Below are positions 19,666 to 28,767 of a stretch of DNA of 64,000 nt, in pieces. Location of the stretch: NCBI GenBank assembly GCA_024692235.1, contig JAILMW010000024.1:93748-157747 (forward strand). The letters run 5' to 3'. The translations under genes were made by a program, and so were the position numbers. Position 1 is the stretch's first letter. Every line of letters begins with the position of its first letter. The DNA comes from Saccharofermentans sp. GTDB lineage: Bacteria; Bacillota; Clostridia; Saccharofermentanales; Saccharofermentanaceae. The notes below the pieces were generated by a model. That model saw only the letters and a program-made list of their open reading frames with translations. It searched no databases and was not told the DNA's origin.

Positions 19666-19896
19666 ATGACATCCGTAAAAGTTAAGTTGATGGAAATAAA
19701 CGATGTTAAGGATTTTGTGGCAGCTGCAAGCCTTTGCGCTTTTGATGTAGACCTCATCTCCGGAAGATATACGGTAGATGCAAAGAGCCTTATGGGTATC
19801 TTCAGTATCGTTCCTTCCGACAGTCTCGAGTGCAATATCTACAGCGACAACTGTGATGAGTTCTTGAACGATATCAAGAAGTTCATCGTAGAATAA
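19666..19896 (+). CDS. HPr-like (possibly Crh-like) protein lacking histidine
   Basis: HPr-like TVDAKSLMGIFSI around the Ser46 position; no His anywhere in the protein; GGAGG RBS. Confidence 0.7.
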   Translation: MTSVKVKLMEINDVKDFVAAASLCAFDVDLISGRYTVDAKSLMGIFSIVPSDSLECNIYSDNCDEFLNDIKKFIVE

Positions 19897-19916
19897 GATC
19901 TTACATTCAGCAATAA

Positions 19917-19944
19917 AAAGGCCTGTGGGATCTGCAGGCCTTTT
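19917..19944 (+). terminator. Terminator of the HPr-like gene
   Basis: AAAAGGCCTGtgggatctgCAGGCCTTTT. Confidence 0.8.
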
Positions 19945-19977
19945 ATGTTGTCCTTATCTTCTATATTCTTATCAGCC

Positions 19978-20520
19978 TCAGTAATGAGGAAGTCCCGCGA
20001 ACAGAGGCTCGATATCAAAGTTGCCCTTGAGCATGGATCCTATCCTTATAAGTTCCATACTGTTCATTACGTCGTATATAGCTTCGACAGGATCGTAGAC
20101 TCCCGTATATCCGCTCTCTGTATAGTATCTGATGCAGATACGATCATCTTCGAGGAAGAACTCGGGCTCGCGTCCGTTGTCGTCAAGCTGCAGGAATACA
20201 GTCAGAAGTGTATATCCCTTTACTGTCTCTATGACATCTTCGATACCGTATGTCATACCGGAATCGGAACCCTTGAAGTATAGCATCTGCTCGCGCTCAA
20301 GAACATATCCGCCGATAAGATCCAATACTTCATTAAAGGACCTGAAAGAAAGATCGAGGATAGAAGGATCTTCATAAGATGAAATATAGTTCCAGGCTCC
20401 CGCTACATACTGATAAGCGAGCTTAGAAGCCGCAGGATCGCTACCCAACGAATCAAACAGGGTCAGGAAGCTGTCCTGAAGTCTCATCATATCATAAGAA
20501 CTGTTATTGTTGTGATCCAT
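19978..20520 (-). CDS. Hypothetical protein
   Basis: ORF with GGGGAGG RBS before ATG at 20520 (MDHNNNSSYDMMRLQDSF...); ORF-track start at 20667 lacks a comparable RBS. Confidence 0.65.
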   Translation of the reverse strand: MDHNNNSSYDMMRLQDSFLTLFDSLGSDPAASKLAYQYVAGAWNYISSYEDPSILDLSFRSFNEVLDLIGGYVLEREQMLYFKGSDSGMTYGIEDVIETVKGYTLLTVFLQLDDNGREPEFFLEDDRICIRYYTESGYTGVYDPVEAIYDVMNSMELIRIGSMLKGNFDIEPLFAGLPHY

Positions 20521-20690
20521 CCGGGTCACCTCCCCCCGTTTACACTTTCTTAAAGTGTCTGAAACACCCTGTTTACAAGGGTTTTCAGCTAATTCGATTA
20601 TAGCATCACGGACATAGGAACGCTCGTTAAAACGGCAAGTTTCTTCGTTTGTTTTCTTCGTGTTCAACTCCCGTTAATATATGAACAAGA

Positions 20691-20724
20691 AAAGAGGATG
20701 CCTCAACAGATGAGACATCCTCCG
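20691..20724 (-). terminator. Terminator of coaX
   Basis: Minus strand GGAGGATGTCTCATCTGTTGAGGCATCCTCTTTTCTT. Confidence 0.75.
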
Positions 20725-20746
20725 GTTATTGCATTTCGAACAGAAT

Positions 20747-21520
20747 TCAGTTCTTACCCTTGTTCTTCTCGTAGAGAAGGTTCAATCCGTCGATTATTAT
20801 GTCAGGCTCCAAGTGGAACTTCCTGTTGCAGTAAGGAGCGACCAGAGGGCTTACACCACCTGTAAGAACTGCCGTGACGGAAGTACCCATCTCCTTCTCT
20901 ATCCTGTCGATTATGCCGTCGAGCATAGATGCGCAACCTATAAGAGAACCTGAACGCATGCAGTCAACGGTATTGGTACCGATGAGCTTACAGTTACCCG
21001 TAAGGTCGATATAAGGAAGCTGAGCTGCTATGGATGAGAGGGCATTGATAGATACCCAGAGACCCGGGATGATCATGCCGCCTAAGTAGGAGCCGTCTTC
21101 ATTGATAACTGACACAGTTGTAGCAGTACCCATATCGACTATTGCGATAGGAAGCTTGAACTTAGCCTTAGCAGCTACCGCAGCAACGATAAGGTCTGAT
21201 CCCACCGCAGCGGGGTTATCAGTCCTGATATCAAGTCCTGTCTTGATGCCGGGGCCTACTACCATTATGTCTATTCCCGTAAGGATCTTAACTGCCTGAG
21301 GAAGGACCGTCTGCAGATAAGGAACAACGGAAGATATTATTCCGCCTTCGATATCGGCAACGTCCACCTGATAAAGAGCCAGGATGCCCTGGATATCAAG
21401 TGCGTACTGATCGGCTGTCTTATTACGATCTGTGGCGATCCTTACCGAGAAGAACTCTTCACCGTTCCTTATTCCGCCAAGTACGATATTCGTATTACCT
21501 ACATCGATAGCCAGGATCAT
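20747..21520 (-). CDS. coaX: Type III pantothenate kinase
   Basis: MILAIDVGNTNIVLGG, DMGTATTVSVI, GGMIIPGLWVSINALSSIAAQLPYID, TGG motif. Confidence 0.95.
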   Translation of the reverse strand: MILAIDVGNTNIVLGGIRNGEEFFSVRIATDRNKTADQYALDIQGILALYQVDVADIEGGIISSVVPYLQTVLPQAVKILTGIDIMVVGPGIKTGLDIRTDNPAAVGSDLIVAAVAAKAKFKLPIAIVDMGTATTVSVINEDGSYLGGMIIPGLWVSINALSSIAAQLPYIDLTGNCKLIGTNTVDCMRSGSLIGCASMLDGIIDRIEKEMGTSVTAVLTGGVSPLVAPYCNRKFHLEPDIIIDGLNLLYEKNKGKN

Positions 21521-21535
21521 AAATGATTCTCCTTA

Positions 21536-22147
21536 TTATTTGTCTCTCTTAAGAGCTGCTGCGACACCCTTTGCAACAGATCCGCCTATTACAAGTCCGG
21601 TTGCCCACTCGATAAGGCCCTGAACACCTACGAGCAAGATAACGAACATCAAAGCATTGCTTGCACCCTTGGATTCAACAAGGCCCTGAATGAATTCCGT
21701 GTGATAAAAGAACAATACGATATAGCCCATGAAAAGGATCGTATTTAACATGGGCGCCATAAGGCCGCCTGCAAAGTAGCACCAGATCTTCTTTCTGTCG
21801 ATCTTCTTAAACACGAGGAATAATAAACCTGTAAGGAATCCTACAAGTGTACGTGTTACTACGCAAAGGATAAATGTGTGAACAGGGCTTGTCTGGAAGA
21901 AGAATCCGGTCATTCCGGATGCACCCGTTATGGCATCGTAAAAGCTCATAAAGCCGTAGACGCATCCGAGGATAGCACCTGCGACAGGTCCTAAGAGCAT
22001 AGCGCCGATAGCTATGGGAACCATGGTAAGTGTCATTACGAGGGGACCTACAGGGATCGAAGATAACCCTGTGAGCTTCATCACGATGATGACTGCGATA
22101 AAGATGGCGATCTCCACCATCTTCAAGATCTTTTGTCTGTTATTCAT
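21536..22147 (-). CDS. ECF transporter S component, probable pantothenate transporter (PanT-like)
   Basis: Hydrophobic S-component pattern; directly upstream of coaX and divergent from coaBC. Confidence 0.8.
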   Translation of the reverse strand: MNNRQKILKMVEIAIFIAVIIVMKLTGLSSIPVGPLVMTLTMVPIAIGAMLLGPVAGAILGCVYGFMSFYDAITGASGMTGFFFQTSPVHTFILCVVTRTLVGFLTGLLFLVFKKIDRKKIWCYFAGGLMAPMLNTILFMGYIVLFFYHTEFIQGLVESKGASNALMFVILLVGVQGLIEWATGLVIGGSVAKGVAAALKRDK

Positions 22148-22405
22148 ATGTACCTCCTTGCTCGTGCTCCGTTAGTCCGGATACACCGCTAAAAGAATAA
22201 CGACTGACGTTCTTGCCTCATGTTATCCTCCCGCCCCTTACGGGTACGAGGGACTAAGACTTCACATCGTCGTCTCGATTATACCCTACTTTTTTCTTTT
22301 GCAACAACAAATTCCCTTTTGTCAGTTTGCACCATGTTTCTTGCATTACATGCCTTTTGTGTTACAGTATGAGCAACTGACAGTTTTACATGGAGGGTTT
22401 CTTCT

Positions 22406-23596
22406 ATGCTCAAGGGAAAGAATATCTTACTCGGAGTTACAGGCGGTATCGCATGCTATAAGGCATGTGAGCTTACTTCGCTTCTTATAAAGCAGCACGC
22501 AAACGTTCAGGTCATAATGACGGAGAATGCCACTAAGTTCGTGTCACCTGTTACTTTCGAGCAGCTTTCCGGCAACAAAGCTCTTGTCGATACTTTTGAC
22601 AGGAACTTTCAGCACAATGTAGAGCACATATCCGTAGCAGACAAGACGGACATGGTCATCATCGCTCCTGCTACCGCCAATGTCATAGCTAAGCTTGCCA
22701 ACGGACTTGCCGACGACATGCTTACGACAACGGTCCTTGCATGCAGATGTCCCAAGGCTATAGCTCCCGCCATGAATACGGCCATGTATGAGAATCCGGT
22801 TACGCAGGATAACATCGCTAAGCTCGTTCACTACGGCTGGGAGATAATCGAGCCCGATTCAGGACGTCTTGCCTGCGGCGCGGTAGGCAAAGGCAAGCTC
22901 CCCGATCCTTCAAGGCTCCTTGAAGCCGTACTTCATACAGCAGCATCTAAGAAGGATATGACAGGACTTAATGTACTTGTTACCGCAGGTCCTACAAGAG
23001 AAGCTTTAGATCCCGTAAGATATCTTACGAACCATTCTTCAGGTAAGATGGGTTATGCCATCGCCAAAGCAGCTTCCAACCGCGGTGCAAACGTTACTCT
23101 GGTATCAGGCCCCACTAACCTTACTAAGCCTTCTTATATCGACGTAGTAGACATAGAGTCCGCCAAGGATATGTACGAAGCCGTATCTTCAAGAGCGGAT
23201 AAGATGGACATAATCATCAAGGCTGCTGCAGTAGCAGACTACAGGCCCGCAACTGTTGCCGACAACAAGATAAAGAAGAGTGATGATGATCTCTCCATAC
23301 CTCTTGAGAGGACTACGGATATCCTCAAGACATTAGGCGCGAACAAGAAGCCCGGTCAGTTCCTCTGCGGGTTCTCCATGGAGACGGAGAATATGATCGA
23401 GAACAGCAAGGCAAAGCTTACCAAGAAGAACCTTGATATGATCGCGGCAAATAACGTCAAGGTAGACGGAGCCGGATTCGGAGTAGATACCAACGTATTG
23501 ACGCTTATAACTTCCGACTCGTGCACCGAGTTGCCGCTTATGAGCAAAGCGCAAGCCGCAGACGCGCTGTTAGATGAGATACTTAAGAGAAGATAA
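22406..23596 (+). CDS. coaBC: Bifunctional phosphopantothenoylcysteine decarboxylase/phosphopantothenate--cysteine ligase
   Basis: LLGVTGGIACYKACELTSLL, PAMNTAMYENPVTQ, TAGPTREALDPVRYLTNHSSGKMGYA. Confidence 0.95.
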   Translation: MLKGKNILLGVTGGIACYKACELTSLLIKQHANVQVIMTENATKFVSPVTFEQLSGNKALVDTFDRNFQHNVEHISVADKTDMVIIAPATANVIAKLANGLADDMLTTTVLACRCPKAIAPAMNTAMYENPVTQDNIAKLVHYGWEIIEPDSGRLACGAVGKGKLPDPSRLLEAVLHTAASKKDMTGLNVLVTAGPTREALDPVRYLTNHSSGKMGYAIAKAASNRGANVTLVSGPTNLTKPSYIDVVDIESAKDMYEAVSSRADKMDIIIKAAAVADYRPATVADNKIKKSDDDLSIPLERTTDILKTLGANKKPGQFLCGFSMETENMIENSKAKLTKKNLDMIAANNVKVDGAGFGVDTNVLTLITSDSCTELPLMSKAQAADALLDEILKRR

Positions 23597-23602
23597 GGGA
23601 AA

Positions 23603-23630
23603 GGCTCTGTGATGACCACAGAGCCTTCTT
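23603..23630 (+). terminator. Terminator of coaBC
   Basis: AGGCTCTGTGatgaCCACAGAGCCTTCTT followed by a T-rich tract. Confidence 0.8.
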
Positions 23631-23631
23631 A

Positions 23632-23736
23632 TTATTTTTTATTTCTTTCTGTTCTTACATATGCGATATATCTTACCGCGCCTATCAGAAGAATACCCGC
23701 ACAAAATGCCACTCCTATTACATTTCCCATATCCAT
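23632..23736 (-). CDS. 34-aa single-TM small protein, not in ORF track
   Basis: Hand translation MDMGNVIGVAFCAGILLIGAVRYIAYVRTERNKK*; GGAGG 10 nt upstream of the ATG. Confidence 0.55.
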   Translation of the reverse strand: MDMGNVIGVAFCAGILLIGAVRYIAYVRTERNKK

Positions 23737-23853
23737 CTTATCCTGCCTCCTTTATCTTTATGACCATATCTTAACAGTCGAAGTTCAAGCAAGAGCAAAA
23801 ACAAGATCAAGAAATATTAAAGAAGGTAACGGGCGAACCGCAACAGTAATATA

Positions 23854-24513
23854 TCAAAGATAGGAGAAGTCTCTTTGCATGTCGGTAACAAGTTCCGGTG
23901 AATCTTTCTTCATGAGCTCGATAAGGCGCTCTGTATTAGAGCTTTCCTTGCGGATAGCTTCAAGCTCCGACTGTGTGATACCGACAAGCTGAAGGAAGTC
24001 GACTCTTCCGTGTACCGTATCCTGACCGGAAGCGGTAGTATCCTCTACTACAAGAAGTGCCGTTATAAGAGAAGGCGTTCCTTCATGGATAGAAGAACCG
24101 TTACCTCCGATATGATCGCCTGCTACAAAATACTTCTCACTCTTGTATGTGTATCTTGCGAGGTTGCTTAAGACATTTATGGCCCACATGCAATCGGAAG
24201 GCTCCTTCTCCTTAAGCTTCATTGTCATCTCATATCCCCAGCGGCTGTATTCTTCGCCGAAGGAATCGGGCTCACAATAAAGTTCCGTCATACCGAATGT
24301 AACTATATGAAGATACCCTGCTTCGTTCTTATAGACAGAGAAACCGTCTAAGTATTCTTCTCCTCCGAATATCGCTCTCTTGGGCATGAGCGTCCCGTAG
24401 TGGGAAGGTTCCTGCCCCGGGTATAATCTAGAGAACTCTCCTTCGATCGCGTCCCATCCGGGAGCCCAATCATCATCGGAATTCATCTTCTCTATATATT
24501 CTTCTTTGGTCAT
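23854..24513 (-). CDS. Suppressor of fused (SUFU)-domain protein
   Basis: GYLHIVTFGMTELYCEPDSFGEEYSRWGYEMTMKL pattern. Confidence 0.75.
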   Translation of the reverse strand: MTKEEYIEKMNSDDDWAPGWDAIEGEFSRLYPGQEPSHYGTLMPKRAIFGGEEYLDGFSVYKNEAGYLHIVTFGMTELYCEPDSFGEEYSRWGYEMTMKLKEKEPSDCMWAINVLSNLARYTYKSEKYFVAGDHIGGNGSSIHEGTPSLITALLVVEDTTASGQDTVHGRVDFLQLVGITQSELEAIRKESSNTERLIELMKKDSPELVTDMQRDFSYL

Positions 24514-24649
24514 AGTCTGTCCCTCTCCTTAAAAAGTATCTGCTAAGATTATAACGCAAGGATAGTTCAAAAGTTCAGAACAATATGCGCTTACGATACT
24601 GCTCGAAATGCCATAAAATCTACAACATACTACGACAGGAGAATACGTT

Positions 24650-25666
24650 ATGAGCCTTAAGACAGCATTCGGATCAAGATTTAAGATCGGCGCCGCAATA
24701 TCAAGAAAGAATCTTAATACAAAACAAAGGACTGACCTCCTTCTCAAGGAATTCAACAGCTTCACCTGCGAGAATGACATGAAGCCGATGTTCTTCCTGG
24801 ACGAAGAAGAGAATCTAAAAGATGCTGCTAAGTACAACCTGTCTCCTAAGCTCAGGTTCGATATAGCTGTTCCCTATCTGGAATTTGCAAAGAAGAATGA
24901 TATTGCCATGAGAGGTCATACTCTGGTATGGCATAACCAGACACCCAAATGGTTCTTCTACGAAGACTACGACGAGAATAAGAACTTCGCATCAAGAGAT
25001 GTTATGCTCTCAAGACTCGAGAATTATATAAAGGGTGTTCTTACATTCGTACAGGATGAATACCCCGATATCATCTACGCCTGGGATGTAGTTAACGAGA
25101 TAATAGAAGAGGGCGATTACCGAAGATCCTTATGGACAAAAGTCGTAGGCGAAGACTTCTTCATAAAAGCTTTTGAATATGCAAGGAAGTATGCAGACAA
25201 GAATGTAAAACTCTTCTATAACGACTACAATACTTTCGAAGAAGAAAAGAGAGATCTTATCTTAGAGAAAGTCTTAAAGCCTCTTATGAACAAGGGTCTT
25301 GTAGACGGTATGGGAATGCAGTCTCATCTTGTCTTAGGCGAGCACGACTTAGATCTCTACTCCAAGGCACTTGATATATACGGCAAGACGGGACTTGAGA
25401 TACAGATAACGGAACTTGATATCCATATAGCAGATAACAGCGATGAAGCTATGGATAAACTTGCAGACATGTATGAGAAACTCTTCAAGATCTTAGTAAG
25501 TGCTAAGGACGACAGAAGAGCCGATATCACATCAGTAACTTTCTGGAATCTTCAAGATGAAGATTCGTGGCTCACTTCATTCAGGAAAGAGACAAGTTAT
25601 CCGCTTCTGTTCCATAATGAAGGCGAATACAAAAAAGCATACTACAGCGTTATAAAGACTGCATAA
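24650..25666 (+). CDS. GH10 endo-1,4-beta-xylanase, apparently intracellular
   Basis: RGHTLVWHNQTPKWFF, AWDVVNEII (acid/base), ITELDIHI (nucleophile); no signal peptide. Confidence 0.93.
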   Translation: MSLKTAFGSRFKIGAAISRKNLNTKQRTDLLLKEFNSFTCENDMKPMFFLDEEENLKDAAKYNLSPKLRFDIAVPYLEFAKKNDIAMRGHTLVWHNQTPKWFFYEDYDENKNFASRDVMLSRLENYIKGVLTFVQDEYPDIIYAWDVVNEIIEEGDYRRSLWTKVVGEDFFIKAFEYARKYADKNVKLFYNDYNTFEEEKRDLILEKVLKPLMNKGLVDGMGMQSHLVLGEHDLDLYSKALDIYGKTGLEIQITELDIHIADNSDEAMDKLADMYEKLFKILVSAKDDRRADITSVTFWNLQDEDSWLTSFRKETSYPLLFHNEGEYKKAYYSVIKTA

Positions 25667-25671
25667 CAAAA

Positions 25672-25703
25672 AGGAGGATAGCTTGTAACTATCCTCCTTT
25701 ATC
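25672..25703. terminator. Bidirectional terminator
   Basis: AAAGGAGGATAGcttgtaaCTATCCTCCTTT between convergent genes. Confidence 0.75.
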
Positions 25704-25722
25704 GTTATCGGTATATTATTGA

Positions 25723-26142
25723 TCAGTAAAGATCTACGGAACCTGTTACTCCGCCGTTAACAACGTAGTAAGCCTTGTTCTCCTCAGACTTAACATAGAT
25801 CTCAAGAGACTTGATAGTATCCTTGTAAGCCTTGTTGACCTTCTTAACGATATCTGTGTAAGATATGCTCTGATCAGCGGAATTCTGAATGATGAACTTC
25901 TTGGGCTCAACGATCTTAGCGGGAGCTGCCTTCTTAGCAGAAGCCTTCTTTGCAGCGGGCTTCTTAGCTGCAGCCTTCTTAGCGGGTGCCTTAGCAGCTG
26001 TCTTAGCAGCGGCCTTCTTTGCAGGAGCTGCCTTCTTAGCTGCAGCCTTCTTTGCGGGAGCTGCCTTCTTAACCTCTGCCTTGGGAGCTTCTGCCTTTAC
26101 CTCTGTTGCTGCGGGAGCAACAATCTTTTTTTCTTCTGCCAT
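25723..26142 (-). CDS. Ala/Lys-rich (histone H1-like tail) protein with C-terminal DUF6465-like domain
   Basis: Repeated KKAAAKKAAPAKK; C-term FIIQNSADQSISYTDIVKKVNKAYKDTIKSLEIYVKSEENKAYYVVNGGVTGSVDLY. Confidence 0.75.
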   Translation of the reverse strand: MAEEKKIVAPAATEVKAEAPKAEVKKAAPAKKAAAKKAAPAKKAAAKTAAKAPAKKAAAKKPAAKKASAKKAAPAKIVEPKKFIIQNSADQSISYTDIVKKVNKAYKDTIKSLEIYVKSEENKAYYVVNGGVTGSVDLY

Positions 26143-26384
26143 AACCTCTTATCCTCCGTTGTTATGTTAGATTTGGTTATACTAGTTCCAATGTGCCCAT
26201 TTTATAACCCACGTTAATATCAGTCAATAAATTTAGAGGTTTGCGTTTTATAATTCATAAAATATTCATAATATCAGGCAAGGAAACTACGATATTTTTC
26301 ATCACTTATAAACTATCTGATCCCACTTAAAAAACTATATGTTTTCTGTTATGGTTTCCATGTGTTACGGCTATGTTATTACTG

Positions 26385-27677
26385 TTAAAGAGGAAGCAGA
26401 ACTTTGAATGTTATCGAGTAGTCTTTTCTTTTTTCCGCAGTGATCTTTCCCTTGTGAGAATCAACGATCGCCCTTGCTATCGACAGTCCGATACCGTGTC
26501 CTCCGGTCTCCGAATTATGCGAAGAATCAGTTCTGAAAAATCTGTCAAAAAGATGCTTTAAACTTTCTTCTTTTATGTCTTCTTTTGTATCGTTTGTTAT
26601 CTCCAATATCGCATGCTTCTGATCGTGGATAAGCTTGATATCAATACTTTTATGATCAGGACAGTACTTCACTGCGTTATCCATAAGGATCGATACCAGT
26701 TGAGTGAGCATCTTCGTATCTCCCTTTACGACAGTATCTTCTGCATCAACTTTCATCTCGACATCGCACGATTCTGCGACAGCTTTGAAAGATCTTGATT
26801 GTTCCTCCACAACATCATGCAGATCTACAGTCTCCATAACGCTTGAAAGATGTGTTTCTTCCATCTTAGAAAGCAATATAAGATTATTGGTAAGTTCGTT
26901 CATTCGCATCGTCTGTTTTCTTATATCAGATACCCATTCGTTTCCATCCCCTATATCCATCTCGAGAGCATCAGCATCAGCACGTATTATCGTTAAAGGT
27001 GTCTTAAGTTCGTGTCCTGCATCGGTTATAAATCTCTTCTGTTTTTCATAACTATCGACTATAGGTCTTATAGCTTTGTCAGACACAAAATACAGGATAA
27101 CGGATAAGATAAGAAGGCCTGTCGCCGATACACCGATACTTATCTTAAGAAAGTTACTGTAGTTATGAATACTTTCCGACACGTCATAACACATTACGAA
27201 ATAACCGTTATCCCCGTCGCTTTCCACCTTGAATCTGAAGTCACCGACAAAACCTCGCTCCCTGCCGCTTTGGATCGCCTCGGTCGCAAATGTTCTATAG
27301 TCTTCATTTGTATAACCAAACAGCGTGGAATTAAGTCCCAACATATTCATATCGCCATCCAGATGAGCATAAAAAGTTCTGCTCGCAGTAAGCATCAGAA
27401 TAAACGATGCGGAGGGATCTTTTTCGGATATAAGCTCAGCATCTCCTAAGATTATCGAACTGCTGTATCCGGCAATCACTCCATGTTCTTCGTCGTCATC
27501 AAGTGATCCGGACACGCTGATAATTCCGTTATCGCCTCCGTCCAGAACACTGTCGCTGTCCTTAATAAGCTTTCTGTAATTAATGATATTCATCGCAGAG
27601 ATCAATACTACAAGAGCAATAAAAACAGACAGCACAGATATGAGCATGAATCTCTTCTTAAGTCTTTTAACCATCAT
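26385..27677 (-). CDS. Sensor histidine kinase
   Basis: Two TM, H-box FITDAGHELKTPLTIIRAD, N/G boxes, GGHGIGLSIARAIVDSHKGKI. Confidence 0.93.
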   Translation of the reverse strand: MMVKRLKKRFMLISVLSVFIALVVLISAMNIINYRKLIKDSDSVLDGGDNGIISVSGSLDDDEEHGVIAGYSSSIILGDAELISEKDPSASFILMLTASRTFYAHLDGDMNMLGLNSTLFGYTNEDYRTFATEAIQSGRERGFVGDFRFKVESDGDNGYFVMCYDVSESIHNYSNFLKISIGVSATGLLILSVILYFVSDKAIRPIVDSYEKQKRFITDAGHELKTPLTIIRADADALEMDIGDGNEWVSDIRKQTMRMNELTNNLILLSKMEETHLSSVMETVDLHDVVEEQSRSFKAVAESCDVEMKVDAEDTVVKGDTKMLTQLVSILMDNAVKYCPDHKSIDIKLIHDQKHAILEITNDTKEDIKEESLKHLFDRFFRTDSSHNSETGGHGIGLSIARAIVDSHKGKITAEKRKDYSITFKVLLPL

Positions 27678-28345
27678 TCTACCTCCAGGGTATAACCGGC
27701 ATTGCGAGTCGCTTTGATCTTCACGTTAGAACCGATCTGAGTAAGCTTTTTTCTGAGGTATGAGAGATTCGTAAAAAGGATACTGCTGTCGCCGTCATAA
27801 TCTAATCCCCATATCTTATCCATAAAGCGTTCGGAAGATATGAGTACACCCCTGTTAAGCATAAGATATTCAAGTATCTGGTACTCCTTAGATGCGAGCG
27901 TAACAGATGATGAAGGTGAAGAGAGTTCGAAGTTATTTCTGTTTAAAGTAATATTGCCGCACGTAAGTATGTTGTCAGCTGAAGCGACAGCATTTCGAGT
28001 AATGGCTCTTATCCTTGCCATAAGCTCCTTGCTGTCGAAAGGCTTTGTCACATAATCGTTGGCACCAAGATCTAACCCTTCCACTTTATCATCTATCTGC
28101 GACTTGGCTGTAAGCATTATTATCGGTGTAGTGATGCCTTTCTTTCTCACTTTACGAAGTACTTCAAAGCCGTCCTGGCAAGGCATCATAACATCTAAGA
28201 TCACACAGTCATAATCTCCCGTCACGATATAGGATTCGGCTTCATCGCCGTCGAACACGGTGTCAACTGAATAGTTATTCTTTGTAAGGATAGAAGAAAG
28301 CGCTTTAGATAATGACTTCTCATCTTCCGCCAACAGTAATCTCAT
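27674..28345 (-). CDS. OmpR-family response regulator
   Basis: Receiver CVILDVMMPCQDGFEV, winged-helix C-terminus; ATGA overlap with the kinase. Confidence 0.94.
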   Translation of the reverse strand: MRLLLAEDEKSLSKALSSILTKNNYSVDTVFDGDEAESYIVTGDYDCVILDVMMPCQDGFEVLRKVRKKGITTPIIMLTAKSQIDDKVEGLDLGANDYVTKPFDSKELMARIRAITRNAVASADNILTCGNITLNRNNFELSSPSSSVTLASKEYQILEYLMLNRGVLISSERFMDKIWGLDYDGDSSILFTNLSYLRKKLTQIGSNVKIKATRNAGYTLEVE

Positions 28346-28381
28346 ATATCGTATCCCCGAACTTTTTCTTATATTATCTCA

Positions 28382-28639
28382 TTATTCTTCGGAGATCATA
28401 TGAAAACTTATTTCATTGTTACCGACCATGTATGTATACTCACCATCACCGGAATCCGATACCTTAACACTGTCATCCAGGAAACATACGACTTCCACAT
28501 CATTACCGTTTTCATCTTCAAATTCGATATGGTATTCTCCCGTAGTGACAGTTTTCTTCTGGTCTGCATCCTTGATCTTATGACCGCATGAAGATGTTAC
28601 TAATCCGAATAATATTCCAAGTACAATGATCTTTCTCAT
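28382..28639 (-). CDS. Small lipoprotein upstream of the two-component system
   Basis: Signal peptide with lipobox VTSSCG; AAAGGAGA RBS. Confidence 0.7.
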   Translation of the reverse strand: MRKIIVLGILFGLVTSSCGHKIKDADQKKTVTTGEYHIEFEDENGNDVEVVCFLDDSVKVSDSGDGEYTYMVGNNEISFHMISEE

Positions 28640-28707
28640 GTTATTATCTCCTTTCTGATCATTACGATGTCAGTCTAAAGGAGCTACCTTAATTCAACCT
28701 TAAGGCA

Positions 28708-28749
28708 AAAAAATAACGGACACGATCTCTTAAGATCGCATCCGTTAAA
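28708..28749 (-). terminator. Terminator of the Gfo/Idh/MocA gene
   Basis: Minus strand AACGGATGCGATCTTAAGAGATCGTGTCCGTTATTTTTTT. Confidence 0.75.
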
Positions 28750-28767
28750 GCATATGGTTTCCTTATA

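Noticed and set aside
25900-26110. Short tandem-like repeats (cttcttagcagc...)
   Set aside because: Low-complexity Ala/Lys coding repeats, not CRISPR: no uniform repeat/spacer structure
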